Source of the DNA: Tidjanibacter sp.
Lineage (GTDB): Bacteria; Bacteroidota; Bacteroidia; Bacteroidales; Rikenellaceae
Length of the DNA: 64,000 nucleotides
Direction: 5' to 3'
Assembly (NCBI GenBank): GCA_017631375.1
Contig: JAGBTK010000054.1
Span: forward strand, 27,656 to 91,655
A model generated the notes under the pieces. That model was not told the DNA's origin and ran no database searches. It saw only the letters and a program-made list of their open reading frames with translations. Numbering within the stretch: position 1 is the stretch's first letter; each line of letters begins with the position of its first letter. A program made the translations under genes and the position numbers. This document shows, piece by piece, positions 10,538 through 20,158 of the stretch.

Positions 10538-10566
10538 CAAAGATACGCATTTTTTTTGATATACAA
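10538..10566 (-). promoter_or_regulatory. Promoter of the rpsL operon
   Basis: Read on the minus strand, TATCTTTG at 10545-10538 fits the Bacteroidales -7 consensus TAnnTTTG exactly. TTG at 10566-10564 lies 18 bases upstream as the -33 element. It would drive the whole str-S10-spc cluster. Confidence 0.7.
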
Positions 10567-10765
10567 TATATATAGCGAACTTTTTTTACTCTATCTCCCA
10601 CATTTTTCAGCATTTTAGCCCTGTTTTGGGCCTCTTTTCGGGCTGGGGTCTATTCTTTTTTCTTATAAAATTTTCAGAATTATTACTTTTGCTTATCACA
10701 CCACAACAACACCCATCTACACCTTCCTGACTTTCAGCCACTTAATACTAAAATGTAAAAAAATG
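10567..10765. other. Divergent intergenic region between rpsL and leuS
   Basis: The 382 bases between rpsL and leuS hold the two outward promoters listed separately. The stretch between them is AT-rich and contains no open reading frame, strong hairpin or repeat that I can support. Confidence 0.6.
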
Positions 10766-10797
10766 TTGGGGAATTGTAGAATTGTTTAGTAACTTTG
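10766..10797 (+). promoter_or_regulatory. Promoter of leuS
   Basis: TTG at 10766-10768, a 21-base spacer and TAACTTTG at 10790-10797 match the -33/-7 consensus of Bacteroidales primary sigma factor. The leuS start codon is 50 bases downstream. Confidence 0.7.
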
Positions 10798-10847
10798 CAC
10801 GATAAAGTGCAACTATTTCAACCGAGATAAGAACAATTTTTTACACT

Positions 10848-13601
10848 ATGGAGTACAATTTCAAGGAGATAGAAGGTAAATGGCAAGCCGCTTGGCGCGA
10901 GCAGGGCATCTACCGAGTAGAGGTTGATCCCTCGAAACCCAAATTCTACGTTTTGGATATGTTCCCTTACCCCTCGGGTGCGGGACTTCACGTTGGTCAC
11001 CCGCTCGGCTACATCGCCTCGGACATCTACACTCGCTACAAGCGATTGTGTGGTTTTAATGTACTCCACCCGATGGGCTACGATGCCTTCGGTCTGCCTG
11101 CCGAGCAGTATGCAATCCAGACCGGTCAGCACCCCGCGGTGACTACCGAGGAGAACATTGCTCGCTACCGCAGTCAGATGGACAAAATCGGTTTCAGTTA
11201 CGATTGGAACAGAGAGGTACGCACCTGTGACCCTGAGTATTACAAGTGGACCCAGTGGGCATTCCTCAAGATGTTTGACAGCTACTATTGCAACACTGCC
11301 GACAAGGCTCTTCCCATCTCCGATCTTGTGGCTCGTTTTGAGAAGAGTGGTACTGAGGGTGTTGATGCAGCCTGCACCGAGCCTATGAGTTTCACCGCTG
11401 CCGAGTGGGCAGAGATGAACGAGGCTGAGCGAGAGGCAGTATTGCAGAACTACCGCCTTGCATTCCGCGCCGACACTATGGTGAACTGGTGTCCTGCACT
11501 CGGCACCGTGTTGGCTAACGACGAGGTTAAGGACGGCCTCTCGGAGCGTGGTGGTCACCCCGTGGAGCAGCGTCGTATGAAGCAGTGGTTGCTCCGCGTA
11601 ACTGCTTATGCACAAAGACTTTTGGAGGGACTCGACAAGTTGGAATGGAGCGAGTCGCTCAAAGAGATACAGCGCAACTGGATTGGTCGCAGTACCGGTG
11701 CGCAGATGTTCTTCCCCATCAAGGGCAGCGACCGCAAGTTGGAGATCTTTACCACCCGCGCAGACACCGTTTTCGGTGTGACATTTATGGTGCTGGCTCC
11801 TGAGCACGAGTGGGCATTGGAGCTGGCAACCCCCGAGCAGCGCGCGGCAGTTGAGGAGTATATCGAGCAGACCAAGAAACGCTCGGAGCGTGAGCGTATT
11901 GCCGAGACCAAACGAGTGACCAGTGTATTTACCGGTGCATACGCTTGCAACCCCTTCAACGGTAAGGAGATCCCTATCTATCTTAGCGACTATGTATTGG
12001 CGGGTTATGGTACCGGTGCGATTATGGCCGTACCTGCACACGACTCGCGCGACTGGGCATTTGCTCGTCACTTCGGACTCGACATCATCCCCGTTGTTGA
12101 GGGTGGCGATGTGGAGGTTGAGAGCTACGATGCCAAGAGTGGCAAACTCATCAATTCGGAGTTCCTCACCGGTCTTGATGTAAAGGAGGCTATCGAGCGT
12201 ATGCTGGACGAGGTTGAGGTTCGCGGAATTGGTGCTCGCAAGGTAAATTATCGTCTGCGCGACGCTATCTTCAGCCGTCAGCGCTACTGGGGCGAGCCCT
12301 TCCCCGTTTACTATAAGGATGATGTGGCATATCCTCTCAGTATGGAGGAGCTGCCTCTGTGTCTGCCTGCTGTCAAGGACTTCGGTCCCACCGAGCAGGG
12401 TGAGCCGCCTTTGGCAAGGGTTGAGGATTGGAAGTACGATGGTTATCCTCTGGAACTGAGCACAATGCCCGGTTTTGCAGGTTCGTCGGCATACTACCTC
12501 CGCTATATGGATCCTCACAACTCGGAGGCTCTTGTAAGCCCTGAGGCAAATCAGTATTGGAGAAATGTTGACCTCTATGTGGGCGGTATTGAGCACGCAA
12601 CAGGTCACCTCATCTACTCGCGATTCTGGAACAAATTCCTCTTCGACCTCGGCTATGTTTGCGAGGAGGAGCCCTTCAAGAAATTGGTAAATCAGGGTAT
12701 GATCCAGGGTCGTAGCAACTTCGTATATCGCGTAGTGGGAACCAACAAATTTGTGTCGCTCGGTCTGCGCGACAACTACGATACCCAAGAGATTCATGTT
12801 GATGTAAATATCGTGCGCAACGATGTGCTCGACCTCGACGCTTTCCGCGCTTGGCGACCCGAGTTCAAGGATGCAGAGTTTATCCTTGAGGACGACAAAT
12901 ATATCTGCGGTTGGGCGGTTGAGAAGATGAGTAAGTCAATGTACAATGTGGTCAACCCCGACTATATCGTTGAGCGTTACGGCGCCGACACTCTGCGTAT
13001 GTATGAGATGTTCCTCGGTCCGCTGGAGCAGAGCAAACCTTGGGATACCAATGGTATTGATGGTGTGCATAAGTTCCTGCGCAGGGTTTGGAACCGCTTC
13101 TATGATCGTGACGGCAATCTGCTCGTAAACGATGAGAAACCCACTGCTGCCGAATTGAAGACACTGCACAAGACCATCAAGAAGGTGCGCGAGGATATCG
13201 AGAACTTCTCGTACAACACCTCGGTTAGTGCCTTTATGATTTGTCTTAACGAGCTTGGCGACTGCTCCAAGCGTGAGATTCTGGAGCCTCTGGTGGTACT
13301 GCTCGCACCCTTCACTCCCCACCTCAGCGAGGAGTTGTGGCACGCTCTGGGCAACGAGAGTTCGGTATGCACCGCAAGCTATCCCGAGTGCAACCCCGAC
13401 TACTTGGTGGAGAGTAGTTTTGAGTATCCCGTATCGGTAAATGGTAAGTTGCGTTTCAAGAAGACCCTCCCCGTTGGTATCAGCAAGGAGGAGATTGAGG
13501 CAGCAGTATTGGCCGACGAGATGGCTCAGAAATATACAGGTGGCAACACTCCAAAGAAGGTGATCGTTGTCCCCGGCAAAATCATTAATATAGTTATTTA
13601 A
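10848..13601 (+). CDS. leuS: Leucyl-tRNA synthetase
   Basis: This class I synthetase charges tRNA-Leu. The 917-residue product has the HIGH-type motif HVGH in [16 protein letters not shown] (about residues 40-54), a CP1 editing domain with the [12 protein letters not shown] segment, and the KMSKS motif in [15 protein letters not shown] (near residue 700). The C-terminal anticodon-binding and LeuRS-specific domains are intact. It is the first gene of a plus-strand run with dnaX 5 bases behind, so the two are probably one transcript. Confidence 0.98.
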   Translation: MEYNFKEIEGKWQAAWREQGIYRVEVDPSKPKFYVLDMFPYPSGAGLHVGHPLGYIASDIYTRYKRLCGFNVLHPMGYDAFGLPAEQYAIQTGQHPAVTTEENIARYRSQMDKIGFSYDWNREVRTCDPEYYKWTQWAFLKMFDSYYCNTADKALPISDLVARFEKSGTEGVDAACTEPMSFTAAEWAEMNEAEREAVLQNYRLAFRADTMVNWCPALGTVLANDEVKDGLSERGGHPVEQRRMKQWLLRVTAYAQRLLEGLDKLEWSESLKEIQRNWIGRSTGAQMFFPIKGSDRKLEIFTTRADTVFGVTFMVLAPEHEWALELATPEQRAAVEEYIEQTKKRSERERIAETKRVTSVFTGAYACNPFNGKEIPIYLSDYVLAGYGTGAIMAVPAHDSRDWAFARHFGLDIIPVVEGGDVEVESYDAKSGKLINSEFLTGLDVKEAIERMLDEVEVRGIGARKVNYRLRDAIFSRQRYWGEPFPVYYKDDVAYPLSMEELPLCLPAVKDFGPTEQGEPPLARVEDWKYDGYPLELSTMPGFAGSSAYYLRYMDPHNSEALVSPEANQYWRNVDLYVGGIEHATGHLIYSRFWNKFLFDLGYVCEEEPFKKLVNQGMIQGRSNFVYRVVGTNKFVSLGLRDNYDTQEIHVDVNIVRNDVLDLDAFRAWRPEFKDAEFILEDDKYICGWAVEKMSKSMYNVVNPDYIVERYGADTLRMYEMFLGPLEQSKPWDTNGIDGVHKFLRRVWNRFYDRDGNLLVNDEKPTAAELKTLHKTIKKVREDIENFSYNTSVSAFMICLNELGDCSKREILEPLVVLLAPFTPHLSEELWHALGNESSVCTASYPECNPDYLVESSFEYPVSVNGKLRFKKTLPVGISKEEIEAAVLADEMAQKYTGGNTPKKVIVVPGKIINIVI

Positions 13602-13606
13602 TACCT

Positions 13607-15349
13607 ATGGATAACTTCATCGTTTCGGCTCGAAAATACCGTCCAGCGACATTTCGTTCGGTGGTTGGTCAGAGCCAGGTGACCGAGACACTCAAAAATG
13701 CGATACAGCGCGGGCAGCTTGCTCACGCCTATCTCTTCTGCGGTCCGCGTGGCGTGGGTAAGACCACTTGCGCCCGCATCTTCGCAAAGGCTATCAACTG
13801 CTCCAACCCCGTGGATAACGAGGCTTGTGGCGAGTGCGAGTCGTGCAAGAGTTTCAACGAGGGACGCAGTTTCAACATCCACGAACTCGATGCCGCATCG
13901 AATACGGGTGTTGACAGTATTCGCGATTTGATTGACCAGGTGCGTGTCCCGCCCCAGGTTGGTCGATACAGTGTCTTTATCATCGATGAGGTCCATATGC
14001 TCTCGCAGGCAGCCTTCAACGCCTTCCTCAAGACGCTCGAAGAACCACCTGCACACGCTATCTTTATCCTCGCAACAACCGAGAAACACAAGATACTCCC
14101 CACCATCCTCTCGCGATGCCAGATCTACGATTTCAATCGTATCAAGGTGGAGGATGCTGTTGATTATCTGAGATATATTGCCAACCAAGAGGGCGTTGAG
14201 AGCGATGACGAGTCGCTCAACCTGATTGCCCAGAAGGCAGATGGCGCAATGCGTGATGCTCTGTCGATGTTCGACAAGGCGGTGGCATTTTGCAGTGGCA
14301 AGTTGGAGTTCAAGAGCGTGGCGCACACACTCAATGTGCTTGACTACGACACCTACTTCCGCGCCCTGTCGCTCATCAAGTCGGGCGACTACCAGCAGTT
14401 GCTGCTGATGCTCGACGAGGTGTTGCGTAGCGGTTTCTCCGCATCGACCTTCCTGAGTGGCCTGCTCGACCACCTGCGCGACCTGCTCATCTGCAAGAGT
14501 CCGCAGACGGTGTCACTGCTCGAACTGAGCGGCTCGATAGCCGAGAGGTACAAGATGCAGAGTGGCGAGTGGAGTCCCGATGCGCTCTTCGACCTGATGT
14601 CGCTACTCTCGGAGGTTGAGATAACGCTTCGCTCGGCAACAAATCAACGATTGCACATTGAGTTGGGTCTTATGAAGGCTTGCTCGATGGGCGAAAAAAA
14701 AAATGACTTTGACGAGGTAGGATTCTCTCTGCCCGAGCTGTTGCCCGATGTGGCAGCAGGCACGCAAACGGCTGAGAGAGTGCAGGTTGCAACTCCCGCA
14801 CCGACAAAGGTTGCAGAGAGTCCCGCACCGACAGCACCCGCTGCCGCACAACCCCTGCCCCAATCGTCAACTCCTGCCCCCAAGCCTCAGAAGCCAACCT
14901 CGACAGCGATGCTGGGAGTGTCGATCGGTGCGGTGCTGAGTGGCGCACACGCCGAGCAGGCGGAGGCGGAGGAGAAGGGTCCAACCCATATCGACCCGCA
15001 GAGCGAGGAGAAGATGACAGCAGCGCGCGATGCCTTCCTTGAGAAGTTGAAGAACAGCCGTCCCCGATTGGCGATTGCCCTCTCGGCAATGACGGTGAGC
15101 GAGAACAAAATTTGCGCAACCGTACCTTCGCTGCCCCTCTACGAGGAGCTGATGCGCAATCGTGGTGAGATTGTCGGCACGATGGCTGAGGTGTCCGGAG
15201 TGGATGGAGTGATTGAGGTGGAGATAATCATCAACGAGTCGAAGGATAACTCCCGCCCCATCACCCGCGAAGACCGCTACGCCTTCCTGGTGCAGCGTAA
15301 TCCCGAGTTGAAGGAACTGATTCGCAGCCTCGATTTGGAGGTTGAGTAA
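13607..15349 (+). CDS. dnaX: DNA polymerase III subunit gamma/tau
   Basis: DnaX is the clamp-loader ATPase and, as tau, links polymerase to helicase. The 580-residue product has Walker A GPRGVGKTT (residues about 45-53), the zinc module CxxxxxxxxCxxCxxC in CSNPVDNEACGECESC, Walker B with DEVH, and the sensor/arginine-finger region through about residue 200. Residues 1-366 cover domains I-III. A Pro/Ala-rich linker (about 380-435) leads to a C-terminal tau domain. A ten-adenine run at 14694-14703 (codons 363-366) offers slippage: a -1 slip gives E-K-K-K then TGA at 14704, a gamma-sized 366-residue protein. The start is 5 bases after leuS. Confidence 0.96.
   Translation: MDNFIVSARKYRPATFRSVVGQSQVTETLKNAIQRGQLAHAYLFCGPRGVGKTTCARIFAKAINCSNPVDNEACGECESCKSFNEGRSFNIHELDAASNTGVDSIRDLIDQVRVPPQVGRYSVFIIDEVHMLSQAAFNAFLKTLEEPPAHAIFILATTEKHKILPTILSRCQIYDFNRIKVEDAVDYLRYIANQEGVESDDESLNLIAQKADGAMRDALSMFDKAVAFCSGKLEFKSVAHTLNVLDYDTYFRALSLIKSGDYQQLLLMLDEVLRSGFSASTFLSGLLDHLRDLLICKSPQTVSLLELSGSIAERYKMQSGEWSPDALFDLMSLLSEVEITLRSATNQRLHIELGLMKACSMGEKKNDFDEVGFSLPELLPDVAAGTQTAERVQVATPAPTKVAESPAPTAPAAAQPLPQSSTPAPKPQKPTSTAMLGVSIGAVLSGAHAEQAEAEEKGPTHIDPQSEEKMTAARDAFLEKLKNSRPRLAIALSAMTVSENKICATVPSLPLYEELMRNRGEIVGTMAEVSGVDGVIEVEIIINESKDNSRPITREDRYAFLVQRNPELKELIRSLDLEVE
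14694..14706 (+). promoter_or_regulatory. Candidate slippage site in dnaX (A10 followed by -1-frame TGA)
   Basis: Ten consecutive adenines span the GAA AAA AAA AAT codons of DnaX. Reading shifted by -1, or a transcript with one extra A, runs directly into TGA at 14704-14706. E. coli (ribosomal frameshifting) and Thermus (transcriptional slippage) make the gamma subunit at A-rich sites of dnaX at the same place in the protein, just after domain III. Confidence 0.6.
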
Positions 15350-15398
15350 AAAATTGGCTAAAAAAATAGAAACAAGATAAATATAAAAAAGTAGAAAA

Positions 15399-16694
15399 AT
15401 GGCAAAGAATTTTGTTAAAGAGTTGGAGTGGAGAGGGATGATTCAGGATATGATGCCCGGCCTTGAGGAGCAGCTCGCCAAGGAGATGACCACCGCCTAT
15501 GTAGGTATCGATCCCACTGCTGACTCGCTCCACATCGGACACCTTGTAAGTGTAATGATTCTCAAACACTTCCAGCACTGCGGTCACCGTCCTATCGCTT
15601 TGGTGGGTGGTGCAACAGGTATGATTGGTGACCCCTCGGGCAAGTCGCTTGAGAGAAACTTGCTCGACGAGCAGACTCTCCGCCACAACCAGGAGGCTAT
15701 CAAGCGTCAGCTCTCGAAACTTATCGACTTCGACTCCGACGCTCCCAATGCGGCAATCATGGTGAACAACTACGACTGGATGAAGGAGTTCTCCTTCCTG
15801 GCGTTCATCCGCGATATCGGCAAGCACATCACCGTAAACTATATGATGGCTAAGGACTCCGTAAAGAAGCGTTTCAATGGCGAGGGCGAGGGTATGTCGT
15901 TCACCGAGTTTACCTATCAGTTGGTACAGGGCTACGACTTCCTCTATCTCTATGAGCATCAGGGCTGTAAGTTGCAGCTTGGCGGTTCGGACCAGTGGGG
16001 CAACATCACCACCGGTACTGAGCTTATCCGCCGCAAGCTCGGTGGCGAGGCATTCGCACTCACCTGTCCTCTGATCAAAAAGGCAGACGGCACCAAGTTT
16101 GGCAAGACCGAGAGTGGTAATGTATGGCTCGACCCTCGTTACACTTCGCCCTATAAGTTCTATCAGTTCTGGCTCAATGTGAGCGACGAGGATGCAGAGC
16201 GTTACATCAAAATCTTCACTATGCTTGAGAAGGAGGAGATCGACACTCTGATTGCTGCTCACCGCGAGGCACCCCACGAGCGTCAGTTGCAGAAGCGTCT
16301 GGCTAAGGAGGTTACCTCGATGGTACACTCGCCTGAGGAGTACGAGAAGGCTGTTGGTGCATCGCAGATTCTCTTCGGTGGTGCAACATCTGAGGCTCTC
16401 CGCACCCTCGACGAGCAGACTCTCCTGCAGGTCTTTGAGGGCGTGCCCACCTTCACCATCGCCAAGAGCGAGTTGGAGGCTGGTATCGATGTACTCACAC
16501 TCTGCGCTGAGCGTTGCAAACTCTTCGCATCGAAGGGCGAGTTGCGCAAGCTGATCCAGGGTGGCGGTGTGTCGGTGAACAAGGAGAAGGTAGCTGACGC
16601 AAATGCAGTATACACTGCCGAGGCACTTATCGCTGATAAATATCTGCTCGTGCAGAAGGGTAAGAAGAACTACTTCCTTATCATTGCCGAGTAA
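15399..16694 (+). CDS. tyrS: Tyrosyl-tRNA synthetase
   Basis: This class I enzyme charges tRNA-Tyr. The 431-residue product shows the HIGH motif in [15 protein letters not shown] (about residue 45), the tyrosine pocket segment [10 protein letters not shown], and the second signature as KFGKTESG. The C-terminal S4-type RNA-binding domain is present ([17 protein letters not shown]). It is the bacterial TyrS type with normal length. It follows dnaX by 49 A-rich bases and is likely in the same operon. Confidence 0.97.
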   Translation: MAKNFVKELEWRGMIQDMMPGLEEQLAKEMTTAYVGIDPTADSLHIGHLVSVMILKHFQHCGHRPIALVGGATGMIGDPSGKSLERNLLDEQTLRHNQEAIKRQLSKLIDFDSDAPNAAIMVNNYDWMKEFSFLAFIRDIGKHITVNYMMAKDSVKKRFNGEGEGMSFTEFTYQLVQGYDFLYLYEHQGCKLQLGGSDQWGNITTGTELIRRKLGGEAFALTCPLIKKADGTKFGKTESGNVWLDPRYTSPYKFYQFWLNVSDEDAERYIKIFTMLEKEEIDTLIAAHREAPHERQLQKRLAKEVTSMVHSPEEYEKAVGASQILFGGATSEALRTLDEQTLLQVFEGVPTFTIAKSELEAGIDVLTLCAERCKLFASKGELRKLIQGGGVSVNKEKVADANAVYTAEALIADKYLLVQKGKKNYFLIIAE

Positions 16695-16759
16695 TTTTTC
16701 CTCCATTTTGGTCTTTTCTTCCCATTTTGGTTGTGGGGGAACGACCGCAATGAAGAGAG

Positions 16760-17794
16760 ATGTTATACATACCTGAGAATTATACCAACCTGCTCGGTAG
16801 CTACGAGCGTACCGAGCAGGCTATTAAGGTGGTGAAAGACCTCTTCCAGAGTGCCCTCGCGGAGAACCTGGGATTGTTGCGTGTCACCGCCCCGATGGTT
16901 GTTCTCAGTGGCAGCGGCCTGAATGATGAGCTGAGTGGCAAAGAGCGTCCCGTAGAGTTCGGCATACGCGACCTTCCGGGTGAGCGCGCAGAGATCGTCC
17001 ACTCGCTCGCCAAGTGGAAACGCTGGAAACTTGCAGAGATGGGTATGGAGGCCGGCAGGGGTATCTATACCGATATGAACGCTTTGCGCCCTGAGGAGGA
17101 GCTTGACAACATCCACTCGATCTATGTCGATCAGTGGGATTGGGAGAAGGTGATGAAGCTTGAGGAGCGTACAGAAGCCTATCTGCGCACTATTGTCGAG
17201 GGGGTCTATCGTTCGCTCCTGCATACTGAAGAGCGACTCGCCGAAGCCTTCCCCGAACTACACCCCACCCTGCCGAAAAAGATCACCTTTATCCACTCGC
17301 AGGAGTTGCTCGACCGTTGGCCTGAGCTGACAGCCAAGGAGCGCGAGAATCGCATCACCAAGGAGTGCGGTGCCGTATTTGTCATCGGCATTGGCGGCCC
17401 TCTCTCAAATGGCACACCACACGACAGCCGTGCTGCCGACTACGACGATTGGAGCACAGTGGGCGAAAGCGGAGAGGTGGGTCTGAATGGCGACATCCTG
17501 CTCTGGAACGAGGTGCTTGGCCAGGCATTTGAGATATCCAGCATGGGTATCCGCGTTGACAGGGAGGCTCTGATCCATCAAACAACTATGCGTGGCGAGG
17601 AGCGCAAACTCGACCTACCCTTCCACAAGGCGTTGCTTGATGGTCGTCTGCCCCAGACGGTGGGTGGCGGTATCGGTCAGTCGCGCCTCTGTATGTTCCT
17701 GCTCCGCAAGGCACACATCGGCGAGATTCAGAGCTCTATTTGGCCTGAGGAGATGCGTCGTGCGTGCGCCGAGAAAGGCATTGTATTAGCCTAA
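16760..17794 (+). CDS. asnA: Aspartate-ammonia ligase (asparagine synthetase A)
   Basis: AsnA makes asparagine from aspartate, ammonia and ATP in the cytoplasm. The 344-residue product has the fold of a class II aminoacyl-tRNA synthetase core: the N-terminal VTAPMVVLSGSGLNDELSG segment, the HSLAKWKRWKL segment, and the C-terminal TVGGGIGQSRLCMFLLRK motif 3 with its ATP-binding arginine. Length is typical. The start MLYIPENY follows an intergenic stretch of 65 bases after tyrS containing a GTTGTGGGG string seen at two other sites. Confidence 0.96.
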   Translation: MLYIPENYTNLLGSYERTEQAIKVVKDLFQSALAENLGLLRVTAPMVVLSGSGLNDELSGKERPVEFGIRDLPGERAEIVHSLAKWKRWKLAEMGMEAGRGIYTDMNALRPEEELDNIHSIYVDQWDWEKVMKLEERTEAYLRTIVEGVYRSLLHTEERLAEAFPELHPTLPKKITFIHSQELLDRWPELTAKERENRITKECGAVFVIGIGGPLSNGTPHDSRAADYDDWSTVGESGEVGLNGDILLWNEVLGQAFEISSMGIRVDREALIHQTTMRGEERKLDLPFHKALLDGRLPQTVGGGIGQSRLCMFLLRKAHIGEIQSSIWPEEMRRACAEKGIVLA

Positions 17795-17812
17795 AAATCA
17801 CCATCATATAAT

Positions 17813-19294
17813 ATGAAAATATTTGCAAAGGGTCTGATTGTAACCTTGTTGCTGACCCTCTCGTCGGCATCGCTCCACGCGCAACAGGGCAAACAACTTG
17901 ACGAGCGCCTGAAAGACCATCTATACTATCTCACATCAGATGAACTGCGTGGCCGACAAGCAGGAACCGAAGATGCTGTAAAGGCCTCAGAGTATATTGC
18001 CGAGCAGTTTGCAGAGATTGGCCTGGAGCCATATCTCGGGGATAGTTATTTCCAATACTTCAATGTCGCAGTGGCTCGCAACAAGACCTTCCGCAATGTG
18101 GTGGGCATCATCGAGGGCAGCGATCCGACACTTAGCAATCGTTATATCGTGGTGGGTGCCCACTACGACCACTTGGGCGTACAGCGTGGCAAGACCTTCC
18201 CCGGAGCAGACGACAACGCCTCCGGCACATCGGCACTGATCGAGCTGTCACGCAACCTCCTGGCAAACCGCAACACTCTCGGTCGCTCGATAATCGTCGT
18301 GGCCTTCGACGCTGAGGAGATGGGGCTCTACGGCTCAACATACCTCGCCGAGGTGATGCCGACAGACAGAATAGACCTTATGATAAGTATGGATATGATC
18401 GGCTGGCTCAAAGAGGCAGAGCGACTCACCATACAGGGTGCGGGCACAGTAAAGGATGGTGTTAAGTGGCTGGCAGAGGTGCCCTATCGTGGCGATATGA
18501 AGTTGAGCCTCAACCTCTACGAGAACTCCCTATTCACCGCAACAGACACGCGTGGCTTTGCTCGTGCGGGAGTACCCACCTTTGCTGTGACAACAGGCAC
18601 GGTATCGCCCTACCACAAACCGGGCGACACGGCAGACAAGATTGACTTCGCAGGTCTGCAAGATATCACACTCTTTATGACCTCAGTGGTCGAGGAGGCC
18701 TCGAAAGATGCCACATTCGGTCGCTCAGGCAAGGTGGCGACAATACACAGCACGCTGCCAATAGCGCAGATAGGCCTCACAGCCCAGCTCGGACGCAGCA
18801 GTATGCGCTGGCCAGACAGTGCTATGAAAGGTAAAAAAGGTTTACTAACGGGTGTGGGTGCGACAATGCAGTTTAACATCGGCCGTTGGCTCACCATACG
18901 CACCGGAGCAAGGTACGAATGGGCAATGCCCAAGTGGCCAAGCGATACCAACCCCTTCGGAGCATCAACAAAACTGATAACAGAGCAACTAACCACACCC
19001 CTGACCGTCGGTGCGCGTCTATCGCTGGCCGACACACGCTCCTACTCGTTCATATCGGCCGGATGGTACTACACGCAACGATACAAAGCAACCATCGACA
19101 AAGAGAATATTCCAATAGGCGAAGCAGGCATAGCACGCGAGGACTGGGGAGCAATGTGGGAACTTGGCACAAATGCCGGCAACTGGCAACTCACAGTAAC
19201 AAACCGCTACGGTCTGACAAACCTGCTCACCAACCCGGCAAAAGGCAAAACAAGAACTCGCAACACCATCTGCGAACTTACCTACTTCTTCTAA
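17813..19294 (+). CDS. Secreted M28-family peptidase with C-terminal barrel-like domain
   Basis: The 493-residue product starts with a signal peptide (MKIFAKGLIVTLLLTLSSASLHA, cleavage near residue 23). Residues about 30-307 form an M28 di-zinc aminopeptidase domain with all ligands visible: His117 in GAHYDH, Asp133 in GADDNASG, the Glu168/169 pair in DAEEMG, Asp194 in MISMDM and His268 in SPYHKPGD. It should remove N-terminal residues from peptides outside the inner membrane. Residues about 308-493 are different: alternating polar/hydrophobic strands, glycine and aromatic rich, ending TYFF with the terminal Phe typical of outer-membrane beta-barrels. I infer an enzyme-barrel fusion anchored in the outer membrane; the barrel part is not proven. 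asnA lies 18 bases upstream. Confidence 0.85.
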   Translation: MKIFAKGLIVTLLLTLSSASLHAQQGKQLDERLKDHLYYLTSDELRGRQAGTEDAVKASEYIAEQFAEIGLEPYLGDSYFQYFNVAVARNKTFRNVVGIIEGSDPTLSNRYIVVGAHYDHLGVQRGKTFPGADDNASGTSALIELSRNLLANRNTLGRSIIVVAFDAEEMGLYGSTYLAEVMPTDRIDLMISMDMIGWLKEAERLTIQGAGTVKDGVKWLAEVPYRGDMKLSLNLYENSLFTATDTRGFARAGVPTFAVTTGTVSPYHKPGDTADKIDFAGLQDITLFMTSVVEEASKDATFGRSGKVATIHSTLPIAQIGLTAQLGRSSMRWPDSAMKGKKGLLTGVGATMQFNIGRWLTIRTGARYEWAMPKWPSDTNPFGASTKLITEQLTTPLTVGARLSLADTRSYSFISAGWYYTQRYKATIDKENIPIGEAGIAREDWGAMWELGTNAGNWQLTVTNRYGLTNLLTNPAKGKTRTRNTICELTYFF

Positions 19295-19296
19295 AC

Positions 19297-19396
19297 CTTT
19301 GTCGCTTTTTATAAAAAGCTCCGCAAAAACTTTGTCGCTTTTTTGTAAAAAGCTCCGCAAAAACTTTGTCGCTTTTTGTAAAAAGCTCCGCAAAAA
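19297..19396 (+). repeat. Three tandem copies of a 33-34-base palindrome-containing repeat
   Basis: Units at 19297-19329, 19330-19363 and 19364-19396 are nearly identical. Each holds an inverted repeat GCTTTTT-GT-AAAAAGC (AT centre in unit 1). They start 2 bases after the M28 gene stop and could end its transcript. The same 16-base palindrome appears once more, reversed, near 59260, so this looks like a dispersed intergenic element. Confidence 0.85.
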
Positions 19397-19486
19397 CTTT
19401 TACACATTTTAGGTTGTGGGGAGGGGGAGGGAGACGGTTTTTGTTAATCGGTTTTATTTACCTTTTCATCCTCAAAACTCTCCGTA

Positions 19487-20134
19487 TCAGAGTACTCTTT
19501 TACAGATATCTTGCAGGGCGCACTCCGCACATTTTGGGGAGCGGGCGGTACAGGTATATCTGCCGTGCAATATCAGCAGGTGGTGTGCTGTGGGGAGTTG
19601 TTCGGCGGGGAGGTATTTGCAGAGTTGCTCCTCGGTCTGGCGCACATTTCTTGCCCCTGTCGTCAAGCCGATTCTGCGCGACACGCGATGAACATGGGTA
19701 TCGACAGGCATCACCAACCTATTGTAAATCACCGAGGCAACCACATTGGCGGTCTTATGTCCCACGCCCGGAAGTCGTTCCAGCTCCTCAACAGTATCAG
19801 GCACTACACCGCCAAACTCACTTACCAGCATTTGCGCCATCTTAGCCAGATTCTTCGCCTTATTATTGGGGTAGGAGATACTCTTGATATATGGGTATAT
19901 ATCCTCTGACGACACCTCAGCCAGAGCCTCAGGGGTGGGGAATCGCTCAAAGAGTGCCGGCGTAGTCATATTGACACGCTTATCGGTACACTGAGCCGAG
20001 AGCATAACAGCCACCAACAACTCGTAGGGAGAGTTGTAGTGCAGCTCTGTCTCGGGCTCAGGGATAGCCTCCGAGAGCAATCTGAACACCTCTTTATAAA
20101 ATTCTTCCACCTCTTGTTTACACATTTTGGTCAC
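19487..20134 (-). CDS. nth: Endonuclease III
   Basis: This is a base-excision-repair DNA glycosylase and AP lyase for oxidised pyrimidines. The 215-residue product has the helix-hairpin-helix LPGVGHKTANVV with the catalytic lysine, the catalytic aspartate in VDTHVHRV, and a C-terminal [4Fe-4S] motif C-x6-C-x2-C-x5-C. It follows the pcrA-like gene by 24 bases on the same strand, so the two repair genes form an operon. Confidence 0.97.
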   Translation of the reverse strand: MTKMCKQEVEEFYKEVFRLLSEAIPEPETELHYNSPYELLVAVMLSAQCTDKRVNMTTPALFERFPTPEALAEVSSEDIYPYIKSISYPNNKAKNLAKMAQMLVSEFGGVVPDTVEELERLPGVGHKTANVVASVIYNRLVMPVDTHVHRVSRRIGLTTGARNVRQTEEQLCKYLPAEQLPTAHHLLILHGRYTCTARSPKCAECALQDICKRVL

Positions 20135-20158
20135 ACAGTCCCAAGCCTCTGCCGTCGC

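Noticed and set aside
19019-19393. A minus-strand frame across the tandem repeat
   Set aside because: It translates the repeat units into near-identical peptides and has no counterpart in real protein families.
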